Under the pieces are notes generated by a model, which was not told the origin of the DNA, made no database searches, and saw nothing but the letters and a program-made list of their open reading frames with translations. Below, one piece after another: positions 42,182 to 50,134 of a stretch of DNA of 64,000 nt. This DNA is from Planctomycetota bacterium (GTDB lineage: Bacteria; Planctomycetota; J058). The translations under genes and the position numbers were made by a program. Numbering within the stretch: position 1 is the first letter of the stretch; each line of letters opens with the position of its first letter. The stretch is from the NCBI GenBank assembly GCA_019636275.1, contig JAHBXY010000001.1:124001-188000 (forward strand). Direction: 5' to 3'.

Positions 42182-43354
42182 TCACTTCCCGAACACCGCC
42201 TCGTAGACGGCGCGGTGGAACCAGTGCGGCCCCTGCTCCGCGCCCGGCGCGAAGCGCCCCCTGGGCGCCAGGCCCGAGGCCACGCCGCGGCGCACCTGCT
42301 TGATCGCCAGCACGTCCTCGGCGTCGACCTGGTGGCTGAGCCAGCCCTCCTCGCGCCGGGCGTACTGCGCCTCGTCGGCGACCAGGTGGTGCCACGAGAA
42401 CAGCGTCCGCTCCGGCCGTCCGGGCACGGGCTCGTAGGCGTTGATCGACAGCCCCCAGGGGTAGAAGTTCAGCGTCACGTTGGGGAAGAGCAGCCACCAG
42501 AGCGCGAACACGCGCCGCTCGGGGCGCGCCGGGTCGCGGAAGCGCGCCGGCAGCCGCGCCGGGTCGAAGCCGTCCCGCGGGTCCTTCGCGTAGGCCCACT
42601 GCAGGGCCGCGCCGTCGAACAGCTCCGTGCGGTAGCTGCTCATGTCGATCGCGTCGGCCAGCCCGCCGGGCGCGCGATGAACGAACGTGATGTGGAACGT
42701 GTCCATGTAGTTCCACGCGTGCAGCTTCCAGTTGCCCTCGACCTCGCGCACCTCGGCGCCGTGCGCCCGCCGCTGCATGGCGTCGAGCCCCAGGCCGGCG
42801 GTCGTCTCGCGCACCGGCGCCAGCCAGGCGTCGAACGCGCGCCCGGGCGCGCCCGGCGCCACGAACAGGAGCGGCCCCCACTCGCCGACCGGCAGCGCCT
42901 GCAGGTGGTCGCACGGGCGCGGGAAGCCGGGCAGGGTGTCCTTCGAGAAGCCCTGCTGGCCGACGAAGCGCCCCTCGCAGTCGAACGTGCGCCCGTGCTG
43001 CGGGCAGATCACCGTCCGCGCGCGCCCCGGACCGTCGACGAGCGTGTGCCAGGCGTGCGTGCACACGTTGGGGAACGCGCGCAGGACCCCCTCCCAGTCG
43101 CGCTGCAGGTAGAGCGGGCGCCCGAGCAGCGTGAAGGGCGCGTGCGCGCCGCGGACCGCCACGAGCTCCGCGAGCGAGCGCGTGTCGTCGCTGGCGGGAG
43201 CGCCCCACGCCGGCGGCACGAGCAGCCAGCTCCGGGCGAAGAGCGTGCGCAGCTCGAGCTCGAGGAAGGCGGGGTCGGTGAAGGCCGAGGGCGGCAGCGT
43301 CTCGGCTCGGGCGATGTCCGGGTCGACGAGGTGGTCGGCGGCGGCGAGGGTCAT
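42182..43354 (-). CDS. Rieske-type aromatic-ring-hydroxylating oxygenase alpha subunit-like
   Basis: 390 residues, ATG start. The Rieske [2Fe-2S] site is complete: NVCTHAWHTLV (Cys-x-His) and VICPQHGRTFDCEG (Cys-x-x-His). The catalytic domain has WNYMDTFHITFVHR, an Asp-x2-His-x4-His mononuclear iron ligand set, and TLNFYPWGLSINAYEPVPG. These match the RHO alpha-subunit family, including choline monooxygenase-like members, which use an external reductase. No reductase or ferredoxin gene is nearby, so the electron source is elsewhere. The substrate is unknown. A TAGACT box is 7 nt before the ATG, in an inverted repeat shared with the divergent gene. Confidence 0.88.
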   Translation of the reverse strand: MTLAAADHLVDPDIARAETLPPSAFTDPAFLELELRTLFARSWLLVPPAWGAPASDDTRSLAELVAVRGAHAPFTLLGRPLYLQRDWEGVLRAFPNVCTHAWHTLVDGPGRARTVICPQHGRTFDCEGRFVGQQGFSKDTLPGFPRPCDHLQALPVGEWGPLLFVAPGAPGRAFDAWLAPVRETTAGLGLDAMQRRAHGAEVREVEGNWKLHAWNYMDTFHITFVHRAPGGLADAIDMSSYRTELFDGAALQWAYAKDPRDGFDPARLPARFRDPARPERRVFALWWLLFPNVTLNFYPWGLSINAYEPVPGRPERTLFSWHHLVADEAQYARREEGWLSHQVDAEDVLAIKQVRRGVASGLAPRGRFAPGAEQGPHWFHRAVYEAVFGK

Positions 43355-43361
43355 CGCGAGG

Positions 43362-43382
43362 AGTCTAGCGGCTGGCTAGACT
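43362..43382. promoter_or_regulatory. Inverted repeat AGTCTAGC-GGCTG-GCTAGACT between divergent genes
   Basis: Perfect 8-bp arms (43362-43369 and 43375-43382) with a 5-nt spacer. Each arm carries TAGACT, pointing outward. The minus copy is 7 nt before the Rieske ATG and the plus copy 20 nt before the ATG at 43403. It could be two back-to-back -10 elements, an operator, or both. Confidence 0.5.
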
Positions 43383-43402
43383 CCTGGCCGCAAGGAGCCG
43401 CC

Positions 43403-45022
43403 ATGCGCGCCGTCGTCGCCCTCCTCCTGTGCCTCGCCTGCGGCCCCGCGCCGGGTCAGGAGCCGCCGCCGGCCCGGGTGGTCCTCGACGAGTGGACGGC
43501 CAGCTTCTACGGCGGGCGCAAGTCCGGCTGGCAGCACCTCAGGATCGAGGAGCGGCCGGGCGCCGCCCCCGGCGCGGTCGCGTTCGTCGTCGAGGCCCGG
43601 AGCTGGTCGCCGGTCGCCGCGGGCGAGGTGCGCACGACGGCGCGCACCGAGACCGACGCCGGCGGGCGCGTCCTGCGCGAGGAGGGGGCGGTCGAGACGC
43701 CCTGGGGGCCGACGCGCTACAGCGCCGAGCTCGCGCGCGACGAGCTGCGCTACGCGGTGCGCGTCCGCGACCTGCCCGAGGTGTCGGGCAAGGCCGAGGC
43801 GGCCTGGAGCGTGGACGTCGTCGAGCTGCTGGTGCTGCGCGGCGCGCAGCCGCCCGGCAAGCGCACGCTGCGCCTGCTCGTCCTGCCCGGCGACGGGAGC
43901 GAGGAGCGCGAGGTCGAGGTCCGGCGCGAGGGGGACCGCTGGCGCACGGCCGTGCGCGAGCGCTTCCACGAGCGGAACCGGGCCGGCCTGTTCGTGCGCG
44001 GCGGCCACCGCGAGCAGCCGGGGCTGCTCACCCTGCCCTCGAGCGAGGAGGACGCCCCCCTGGCGGCCGAGCCCCCGGCCGACGCTCCGGCGACGCCGGA
44101 CGCGCTCGAGCTCGGTCCCCTCAGGATCGCGCGCCCCGGCCCGGACTGGCGCGGCATGCGCGCGAACGAGGACGCGCGCGGGATCGGCATGTCGGGCGTG
44201 GAGCATCCCGCGGGCGTCGCCGTGATCCTCATGCGCGTGCCCATGCGCCTGCCCGCCGACGGCGCGGAGCGGCTGCGCCTCGCCGACGCCATGCGCCAGG
44301 GGATGAACGAGCGCGCCCGCAAGGACGGCGAGGTGCGCGGGCCGGAGCTGGGCGAGCCGGCGGTCGCCACCTGGAGCGGGCTGCCGGCGGCGCGCTACGA
44401 CCTCGGCGGGCGGATCGCCATGGCGCCGATCACGGGCGAGGCGCACCTCGTCGGCTGCAGCGACGGGTCCTCCGTGCTCGTGATCGTCGCCTGGGCGGCG
44501 GACCTCGCCGAGGCGCTCGCGGCGGAGGTCGCGCAGGCGCGCGCGGCCGTGACCCTGTCGAGCGCGGCGGCGGCGCCCTGGGCGCGCCTGACGCTCGGCC
44601 ACGCCACGCTCGAGCTGCCGCGGGGCTGGGCGCTCGCGGCCGAGGGCGGCGGGCTGGCGCGGTCGCCGCTCGGGGCGTCGCTCGTGAACGTGATCTCGGA
44701 CCGCCTGCCGGAGGGCCTCGACCTGGCGCGGGCGCAGGACCTGTGGGTCGCGCAGCAGCGGCAGAACCGGAGCATCGCGCGGCTCGAGGTCGAGCGGCAG
44801 GGCGAGGCCGAGGTCGGCGGGCGCCGGGGCGTCATGACCGTGGTCCGCGGCAAGCTCGTCGAGAACAAGGGCGTGGCCCCGGTCATGCGCTGCGCCTCGT
44901 TCGCCTTCGAGCGCGACGACGGGACCTTCGTCGAGATCGTCATCGTCGCCTTCGACCTCGACTGGGACCCCGACGCGATCGAGCGGGTCATGGAGAGCGT
45001 GCGCTGGATCGAGCAGCACTGA
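43403..45022 (+). CDS. Exported protein of unknown function
   Basis: 539 residues. The ATG at 43403 has AAGGAG at 43392-43397. A signal peptide covers about residues 1-18 (MRAVVALLLCLACGPAPG). A Cys in CLAC could be lipidated, though the -3 position is not typical. The first half (FYGGRKSGWQHLRIEE and later beta-rich text) reads like a domain that starts with a substrate-independent YxGxKxGW pattern. The second half has two similar segments, GPLRIARPGPDW and GHATLELPRGWAL, each followed by a strand-rich region, as in PsbP/DUF-type beta folds. No catalytic motif is visible. It overlaps the convergent MATE gene by 35 bp. Confidence 0.75.
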   Translation: MRAVVALLLCLACGPAPGQEPPPARVVLDEWTASFYGGRKSGWQHLRIEERPGAAPGAVAFVVEARSWSPVAAGEVRTTARTETDAGGRVLREEGAVETPWGPTRYSAELARDELRYAVRVRDLPEVSGKAEAAWSVDVVELLVLRGAQPPGKRTLRLLVLPGDGSEEREVEVRREGDRWRTAVRERFHERNRAGLFVRGGHREQPGLLTLPSSEEDAPLAAEPPADAPATPDALELGPLRIARPGPDWRGMRANEDARGIGMSGVEHPAGVAVILMRVPMRLPADGAERLRLADAMRQGMNERARKDGEVRGPELGEPAVATWSGLPAARYDLGGRIAMAPITGEAHLVGCSDGSSVLVIVAWAADLAEALAAEVAQARAAVTLSSAAAAPWARLTLGHATLELPRGWALAAEGGGLARSPLGASLVNVISDRLPEGLDLARAQDLWVAQQRQNRSIARLEVERQGEAEVGGRRGVMTVVRGKLVENKGVAPVMRCASFAFERDDGTFVEIVIVAFDLDWDPDAIERVMESVRWIEQH

Positions 45023-46382
45023 CGCCGAGCGCCCGCCGCAGCCAGGCGGCGAACACGGCCGAGGCCAGCGCCGTGGCCGCGACGAGGCCCAGGAGCAGGC
45101 CCTCGAGCGGCGCGCGCCCGAGGCGCTGCGCCAGGAGCGCCCCGGCCAGGCACAGCGGCGCCGAGAGCAGCCCGTAGCGGACGACGGCCATGACCAGGCC
45201 GGGCCCCCCGCGCTGCAGGCCCTCGAAGGCCGGGCGGCAGAGGACGAACGGCGCCGAGGCCAGCACGAACAGCGGCGTGGCCCAGGTCACGGCGAGCGCG
45301 GCCAGGCGCTGCGTCTCCGGCGCGTCGCCCAGGGCGCGCCCGAGCGGGCCGCCCGCCAGCCAGCACACGGGCGCGAGCGCCAGCGCGTAGACCGCCGCGA
45401 AGCCGAACGCCTGGCGCAGGCCCTGGCGCACCTCGTCGAGGTGCCCCTCGGCGCCGGCCCTCGCGACGAAGGGGACGACCGCCACGCCGATCGCCACGAC
45501 CGGCATGAGCAGGAGGAGCGAGGCGCGGTGGAAGATCGCGTAGGCGGCGATCCCGGCCGTGGCGTCGGCGAAGCGCGAGAGGACGCCGTTGACGACGAGG
45601 CCCTCGGCCGCCATGAGCGCCCAGGCCAGCGCCGACGGCACGGCCAGGACCAGGAGGGCCCGGTAGGGCCGCGCGAGCGGCGCGCCGTCGGCCGGCGGCG
45701 GCCCGGCCGCCCAGTCGCGCCGGCGCGCGTCCTCGAGGGCCCGGGCGCGTCCGAGCGCGTAGGCCAGGCCGCCCAGGCGGCCCAGGTTCGTGGCCATGGC
45801 GATCCCCAGGAGGCCCCAGCCGAAGCCGAACACGAAGAGGGTGTTCAGGACCAGGTTCAGGAACCCCGACAGCAGGCCGGCGATCATCGTCGAGCGCATG
45901 TCGTGGTGCGCCTTCACGAGCGAGTCGGGGATCACCGACCAGAAGCCGATGATCGCCCCGCCGGCGAGGATCACCGGCGCGTAGACGCGCACCCCCGCGG
46001 CCACGGCCGGGTCGAGGCCCAGGCGGTCGGCGACGAGGTACACGCCCAGCGCCGCGAGGAGGAACAGGGCCACGAGCAGGAGGACGAGGCGCCGCGTGGC
46101 CGCGACGACCTGCGCCAGGCGCGCCTCGTCGCGCGCGCCCATGGCGCGGCTCAGGTGCGAGGTCATCGCGCTCGACAGGCCCACCCAGCAGGCGATGAAC
46201 ACGAACTCGAGCGGGAAGGCCAGGCCGATCGCCGCCACCGCCGCGTCGCCCAGGAGGCTCCCGTAGGGGAGGTCCACCGACGTCAGCAGCGAGCGGATCG
46301 TGAAGCTCACCATGAGCGGCGCGGCCAGCCACAGCAGCGTGGGGCGCGCCGGCGCCGGGTCAGGAGGCGAGGAGGGCTGCAT
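44988..46382 (-). CDS. MATE family multidrug/solute efflux protein
   Basis: 464 residues, ATG start with GGTGGAG a few bases upstream. About twelve hydrophobic helices are arranged as two related halves. LLWLAAPLMVSFTIRSLLTSVD at the start, IGLAFPLEFVFIACWVGLSSAMTSHLSRAMGA in helices 2-3, and LSGFLNLVLNTLFVFGFGWGLLGIAMATNLGR in helices 5-6 are typical of the MATE/NorM family. Such proteins use sodium or proton gradients to export organic cations or flip lipids. The substrate is not readable. Its 3' end overlaps the convergent exported-protein gene. The 634-bp region upstream has repeats only. Confidence 0.92.
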   Translation of the reverse strand: MQPSSPPDPAPARPTLLWLAAPLMVSFTIRSLLTSVDLPYGSLLGDAAVAAIGLAFPLEFVFIACWVGLSSAMTSHLSRAMGARDEARLAQVVAATRRLVLLLVALFLLAALGVYLVADRLGLDPAVAAGVRVYAPVILAGGAIIGFWSVIPDSLVKAHHDMRSTMIAGLLSGFLNLVLNTLFVFGFGWGLLGIAMATNLGRLGGLAYALGRARALEDARRRDWAAGPPPADGAPLARPYRALLVLAVPSALAWALMAAEGLVVNGVLSRFADATAGIAAYAIFHRASLLLLMPVVAIGVAVVPFVARAGAEGHLDEVRQGLRQAFGFAAVYALALAPVCWLAGGPLGRALGDAPETQRLAALAVTWATPLFVLASAPFVLCRPAFEGLQRGGPGLVMAVVRYGLLSAPLCLAGALLAQRLGRAPLEGLLLGLVAATALASAVFAAWLRRALGVSAARSSARSP

Positions 46383-46512
46383 GACGCTCCACCGGTATCA
46401 CAGGAGACCGACCCCTGACTCGATTCGACGCCGACGCGCAGAGATCACAGCCTGGGCTGATGGCCTGACCGCGCTGGCCGGTCGTCGCGATCGACGTCCA
46501 CCGATGAACTCG

Positions 46513-46624
46513 CATGGGACACGGAATCACCGACACTCCCCCCGGGAGGGGACACGGAGGGTCATGTCATGTCCTACGTCCCTCTTCGTGCCCTCCGTCG
46601 TCCTCGTTGCCTTCGTGTCCCATG
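46513..46624. repeat. ACACGG-type inverted repeat
   Basis: CATGGGACACG at 46513-46523 and CGTGTCCCATG at 46614-46624 are perfect 11-bp arms. Between them are further GACACGGAGGG and CCCTCCGTCGTCC-like pieces that can pair imperfectly. Function unknown. Confidence 0.65.
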
Positions 46625-46725
46625 GGCGGCCGGAGCGCTGACGTCGGCTCACCCGACCCAGCCTTCCTCGGTTGTGATCACCGGCCTGCCACCCCCCCAG
46701 CGGGCGAGCCGACCGGCTTCACGAC

Positions 46726-46755
46726 CTCTGCTTCCTCTGCTTCTCTGTGGTGACC
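46726..46755 (-). repeat. CAGAGG-type repeat, distal copy
   Basis: On the minus strand it reads GGTCACCACAGAGAAGCAGAGG, close to the repeats at 23091 and 23421. As there, it lies downstream of a gene in the same relative orientation (the aldo/keto reductase). Confidence 0.65.
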
Positions 46756-47016
46756 AGCTTCCGATCCGCGAGAAAGCTCACGGCCAGTCCACCCTCGCGA
46801 GATTCCACGCGCTCTCCCCAAGGAAACTTTCCCCTGGGGTGAGGCCGAGTCCCCGCACCGCGTCGCTCTCCGCGAAGGTTCTCGCGGCGGCGCAAGGAAT
46901 TCGGCGCGGGCACGGCGCGCGCTCAGGGGTCCAGCGTCCCGGATGTCCCGGGACGGGTCCGCGGCGGGCGACGCCAGAGAGTTCCCCCCCCACCGGCGTT
47001 GCCCGCCGCGACCCTG

Positions 47017-48084
47017 TTACACGACCGGCGCGATCCTCGTCTCGTTGCGCACCGACGCCTGCGCCTTCTCGGCGAAGAACCCCTGCGGGTACTGCAGCGG
47101 CGGCGCGCTGACCTCGTCGAGCTCGCGCCGCGCGTCGTCGGGCAGCGTGATCGCCAGCGCGGCCAGGTTGTCCTTCACCTGCTCGGCCTTCGTCGCCCCG
47201 ATCACCGTCGACGAGACGCCGGGCCGCTCGGTGACCCAGGCCAGCGCCACCTGCGCCGGCGTGACGCCCAGCCGCTCGGCCACGCGCACGACCGCCTCGA
47301 CGATCCTGACGTTGCGCTCGCGCAGGTCGGAGTTGACGCCGGTCGTCCAGCCGCCGGCGCCGAGGCGGCCGTCGCCCTCGAGCCCGCCCGAGGCCGTCTT
47401 GCGGTACTTCCCCGTGAGCAGCCCGTTGGCCAGCGGGCTCCAGGGGCACAGCCCGATCCCCAGCGCCTTCGCCGCCGGGACGTACTCGAACTCCGTCTCG
47501 CGGGTGATCAGCGAGTACTCGACCTGCAGGGCGGCCACCGGCTCGAGGCCGTGCCACTCGGCGAGGGTCTGCGCGCGGCCGACCCACCAGCCGGGGACGT
47601 TCGACAGGCCCACGTAGCGCACCTTGCCCTGCTGCACGAGGCGGTCGAGCGCGCGCATGGCCTCGTCGACGGGCGTGAGCAGGTCCCAAACGTGGAGCCA
47701 GTAGAGGTCGACGTACTCCAGCTTCAGGCGCCGCAGCGAGGCCTCGCAGGCCTCGATGATGTGCTTGCGCCCGTTGCCGCCGGCGTTGGGGTCGCCCTTG
47801 CGCGTGCCGAAGCCGAACTTCGTGGCCACGACCAGGCGCTCGCGCTCGCCGTGCTCGGCGAGCATCTCCCCCAGCCACTCCTCGCTCTGGCCGCCCTGGT
47901 AGCCGTTGGCCGTGTCGACGAAGTTGCCGCCGGCCTCGACGTAAGCGCGGAACACCGCCCGCGCCGCCGGCTTCTCGATCGTCCAGCCGGGGCCCCAGGC
48001 CTGGCCGAACGTGCCGGTCCCGAGGCACATGGGCGAGACGCGCAGGCCCGTGTTGCCGAGGAGCCGGTAGCTGGTGATGGACAT
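47017..48084 (-). CDS. Aldo/keto reductase
   Basis: 355 residues, ATG start with AGGAGG 9 nt upstream. The (beta/alpha)8 barrel tetrad is recognisable: Asp and Tyr in FVDTANGYQGGQSEEWLG, Lys in VVATKFGFGT, and His in DLYWLHVWD. PMCLGTGTFG at the start and the NADPH-binding end NLAALAITLPDDARRELDEVS complete the family picture, closest to the YajO/Tas-like AKR branch. It would reduce carbonyl compounds with NADPH in the cytoplasm. The natural substrate is unknown. The gene appears monocistronic; a CAGAGG repeat lies about 260 bp downstream. Confidence 0.95.
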   Translation of the reverse strand: MSITSYRLLGNTGLRVSPMCLGTGTFGQAWGPGWTIEKPAARAVFRAYVEAGGNFVDTANGYQGGQSEEWLGEMLAEHGERERLVVATKFGFGTRKGDPNAGGNGRKHIIEACEASLRRLKLEYVDLYWLHVWDLLTPVDEAMRALDRLVQQGKVRYVGLSNVPGWWVGRAQTLAEWHGLEPVAALQVEYSLITRETEFEYVPAAKALGIGLCPWSPLANGLLTGKYRKTASGGLEGDGRLGAGGWTTGVNSDLRERNVRIVEAVVRVAERLGVTPAQVALAWVTERPGVSSTVIGATKAEQVKDNLAALAITLPDDARRELDEVSAPPLQYPQGFFAEKAQASVRNETRIAPVV

Positions 48085-48200
48085 TCGCTGCTGCCTCCTG
48101 ATGTCGCCCTCGCGGGGCGCCTCCGGACAACCCGTGGTCGCCCGGGTTCATTCCTGCGGCGCAGGACGGTAGCAGGGGCGCGACCGGCCGGGGGGCGGGG

Positions 48201-48206
48201 TAGGCT
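48201..48206 (+). promoter_or_regulatory. Putative -10 box TAGGCT of the saccharopine-dehydrogenase-like gene
   Basis: TAGGCT ends 6 nt before the ATG at 48213. The intervening bases are only C and G, without a clear Shine-Dalgarno position. Confidence 0.45.
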
Positions 48207-48212
48207 CGGGGG

Positions 48213-49415
48213 ATGCCTGACCGCGAGCTCGACCTCGTCCTCTACGGCGCGACCGGCTTCACCGGGCGCGTGGCCGCCCGCTACCTGGCCGCGCACGCGC
48301 CGCCCGGCCTGCGCTGGGCGCTGGCCGGGCGCGACCCGGGCAAGCTCGAGGCCCTGCGCCGCGACCTCGACGGTTCGGGCGCCCCGTCGGCCGCCCTCAA
48401 GGTCGACGCCGCCGACGCCGGGGCCGTGCGCGACATGGCCGCGCGCGCGCGGGTGGTCGCCTCGACGGCCGGCCCGTTCGCCCGCTACAGCGACCCCGTG
48501 GTCACGGCCTGCGTCGAGGCGCGCACCGACTACGCCGACATCACCGGCGAGACGCCCTGGGTGCGGACGCTGATCGAGCGCCACCACGGGCGCGCCGGCG
48601 CCGAGGGCACGCGGATCGTCCCCCTGTGCGGCTTCGACTCCGTCCCGGCGGACCTCGGCGCGTGGATGCTCGTCGACGCGGTCCGCCGCGCCTGGGACCA
48701 GCCCACGCGGCGCGTGGTCAGCGCCTTCCGCCTGCGCGGCGGCGGCGTCAACGGCGGCACGGTCGCCAGCGCGCTGACGCTGGCCGAGTCGGGGGACGCG
48801 GCGGCCCTGCGCGACCCGCTGCTCCTCGTGCCGCCGGCGGCGCGCGGCCTGGTCGAGGACCGCCCGGCGCGCCGCTCGGCCGGCCGCGACGGCGACCTCG
48901 ACGCCTGGCTGGCGCCGTTCGTCATGTCGCCGATCAACCAGCAGGTCGTCCTGCGCTCGGCCGCGCTCGCGGCCGAGCGCGGCCGGCCCTACGGGCCGCG
49001 CTTCGGCTACGACGAGGGGCTCGAGCTGCGCCGCGCCGCCGCCGTGGCCGTGTCGGTCGGCATGCGCGTCGGCGACCGGCTCATGGCCAGCTCCCTCGGG
49101 CGCGGCCTCGTGCGCCGCCTCGCGCCCTCGCCCGGCGAGGGGCCGTCCGAGGCGGCGATGACCTCGGGCCACGTGCGCCTGCGCCTCGTCGCCGAGGCGG
49201 CCGACGGCCGCCGGGCGACGGGCGAGCTCGCCTGCCCCGGCGACCCGGGCAACCGGGCCACGGCGCTGTTCCTGTGCGAGTCGGCCCTGGCCCTGGCCCT
49301 CGACCGCGAGGCCCTGCCGCCCGGGGGCGGCGTCCTCACGCCGGCGACGGCGCTCGGCGGCGCGCTGCTCGCGCGCCTGCGCCGCGCCGGCGTGACGGCG
49401 ACTACGACGCCCTGA
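48213..49415 (+). CDS. Saccharopine dehydrogenase-like / trans-acting enoyl reductase family protein
   Basis: 400 residues, ATG start. The N-terminal Rossmann fold is LVLYGATGFTGRVAARYLA with the dinucleotide loop GATGFTG at about 11-17, then ALAGRDPGKLEAL. VVASTAGPFARYSDPVVTACVEARTDYADITGE is the family signature around residues 90-120. GFDSVPADLGAWMLV and a Gly-rich FRLRGGGVNGGT segment follow. Relatives include mycobacterial Rv2953, which acts in trans on polyketide-derived lipids, and many uncharacterised oxidoreductases. It is a predicted cytoplasmic NAD(P)-dependent reductase with unknown substrate. Its 3' end overlaps the convergent GNAT gene by 14 bp. Confidence 0.88.
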   Translation: MPDRELDLVLYGATGFTGRVAARYLAAHAPPGLRWALAGRDPGKLEALRRDLDGSGAPSAALKVDAADAGAVRDMAARARVVASTAGPFARYSDPVVTACVEARTDYADITGETPWVRTLIERHHGRAGAEGTRIVPLCGFDSVPADLGAWMLVDAVRRAWDQPTRRVVSAFRLRGGGVNGGTVASALTLAESGDAAALRDPLLLVPPAARGLVEDRPARRSAGRDGDLDAWLAPFVMSPINQQVVLRSAALAAERGRPYGPRFGYDEGLELRRAAAVAVSVGMRVGDRLMASSLGRGLVRRLAPSPGEGPSEAAMTSGHVRLRLVAEAADGRRATGELACPGDPGNRATALFLCESALALALDREALPPGGGVLTPATALGGALLARLRRAGVTATTTP

Positions 49416-49827
49416 GCAGCGCCCGCAGCGAGCCGTCCTCGGCCGGCCGGAAGCCGCGCTTGGTCAGCCAGGCGGTGAGCTGCTCGCGCTCGGGGTGCGT
49501 CGCGCGGACGGTGTTGTAGAGGTAGCGGAGCCCGCGGGCGCGCGCCTCCTCGCCCAGCCGCTCGAGGGCGAAGCTCCCGACGCCGCGGCCGCGCGCCTCG
49601 GGCGCGACGACGAACAGGACCTCGCCGTCGCCCCACACCACCTCGAGCCAGCCGTAGCCCACGACCTGCCCCTCGTCCTCGACGCGCCACCACTCGCCCG
49701 GGACCGGCGCCCCCGCCGGCAGCTCGCGGTAGCGCGCGTCGAACACGCCCGCCGGCGCCTCGCCCACGAGCCGCACCTTGCCCGCGTCCCACACCGCCGT
49801 CCGCTCGCGCACCCAGCTCAGGCCCAT
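49402..49827 (-). CDS. GNAT family N-acetyltransferase
   Basis: 141 residues from the ATG at 49827, which has GGAGGAG directly upstream. A reading that extends further upstream passes through the globin remnant and is rejected. The acetyl-CoA-binding motif A is VVAPEARGRGVGSFALERLGEEARARGL, with the Arg-x-x-Gly-x-Gly pyrophosphate loop. The preceding strand GYGWLEVVWGDGEVLFV and a late LTAWLTKRGFRP complete the fold. It transfers acetyl groups to an amine on an unknown small molecule or protein. Confidence 0.88.
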   Translation of the reverse strand: MGLSWVRERTAVWDAGKVRLVGEAPAGVFDARYRELPAGAPVPGEWWRVEDEGQVVGYGWLEVVWGDGEVLFVVAPEARGRGVGSFALERLGEEARARGLRYLYNTVRATHPEREQLTAWLTKRGFRPAEDGSLRALLRAS

Positions 49828-49891
49828 GGCTCCTCCTCCGCTGCGCCCCCGTATCGCCCGGCCGCGGCCGCGGCGCAAGGGGGTGGGCCCG

Positions 49892-50131
49892 CTACGAGCC
49901 CGCGGCGACCAGCTCCCCGCGCGCCTCGACCAGCCCGCGGCGATGCCGCGGCGATCTGCTCGTAGGTCCCAGGCGGGGTCGAGCTCCCCCAGCGCGTCGA
50001 GGAGCGCGGCGCCGACCGCGTCGAGGTCCGCCGGGCGGATGCCGTAGGCGGCATGGCGCAGCCCGAGGTCCTCGAGGAGCGGCACGAGCCGCGTCGGACG
50101 GCGCAGGTCGTCGACGGCGAGCTGGACCGTG
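49892..50131 (-). pseudogene. Globin remnant (N-terminally truncated, two frameshifts)
   Basis: Right after the stop of the metzincin-like gene, one frame reads LVPLLEDLGLRHAAYGIRPADLDAVGAALLDALGEL. This matches the F-to-G/H helix region of bacterial single-domain globins and flavohaemoglobins, with the proximal His in RHAAYGI. The frame then breaks after PAWD. A second frame gives TYEQIAA and a third GLVEARGELVAAGS followed by the TAG at 49892-49894, a plausible H-helix end. The A to E helices, including the distal haem side, are missing. It is therefore most likely a decayed gene or a badly assembled segment. Confidence 0.6.
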
Positions 50132-50134
50132 CCG

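Larger units (their letters stand above)
46383..47016. other. 634-bp intergenic region with two repeat types and no gene
   Basis: No ORF here has protein character. It contains an ACACGG-type inverted repeat (46513-46624), a CAGAGG-type repeat (46726-46755) and an imperfect hairpin CCCCAAGGAAA...CCCCTGGGG at 46816-46839. The aldo/keto reductase ends at 47017 on the minus strand, so the repeats are downstream of it and upstream of the MATE start. Confidence 0.6.

Noticed and set aside
46816..46839. A tRNA or small structured RNA around the CCCCAAGGAAA hairpin
   Set aside because: The arms have mismatches and no cloverleaf, T-loop or other family signature can be drawn.
46569..47111. ORF of 180 codons in the spacer before the aldo/keto reductase gene
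   Set aside because: Runs through two repeat types and into the antisense of the reductase; no domain character.
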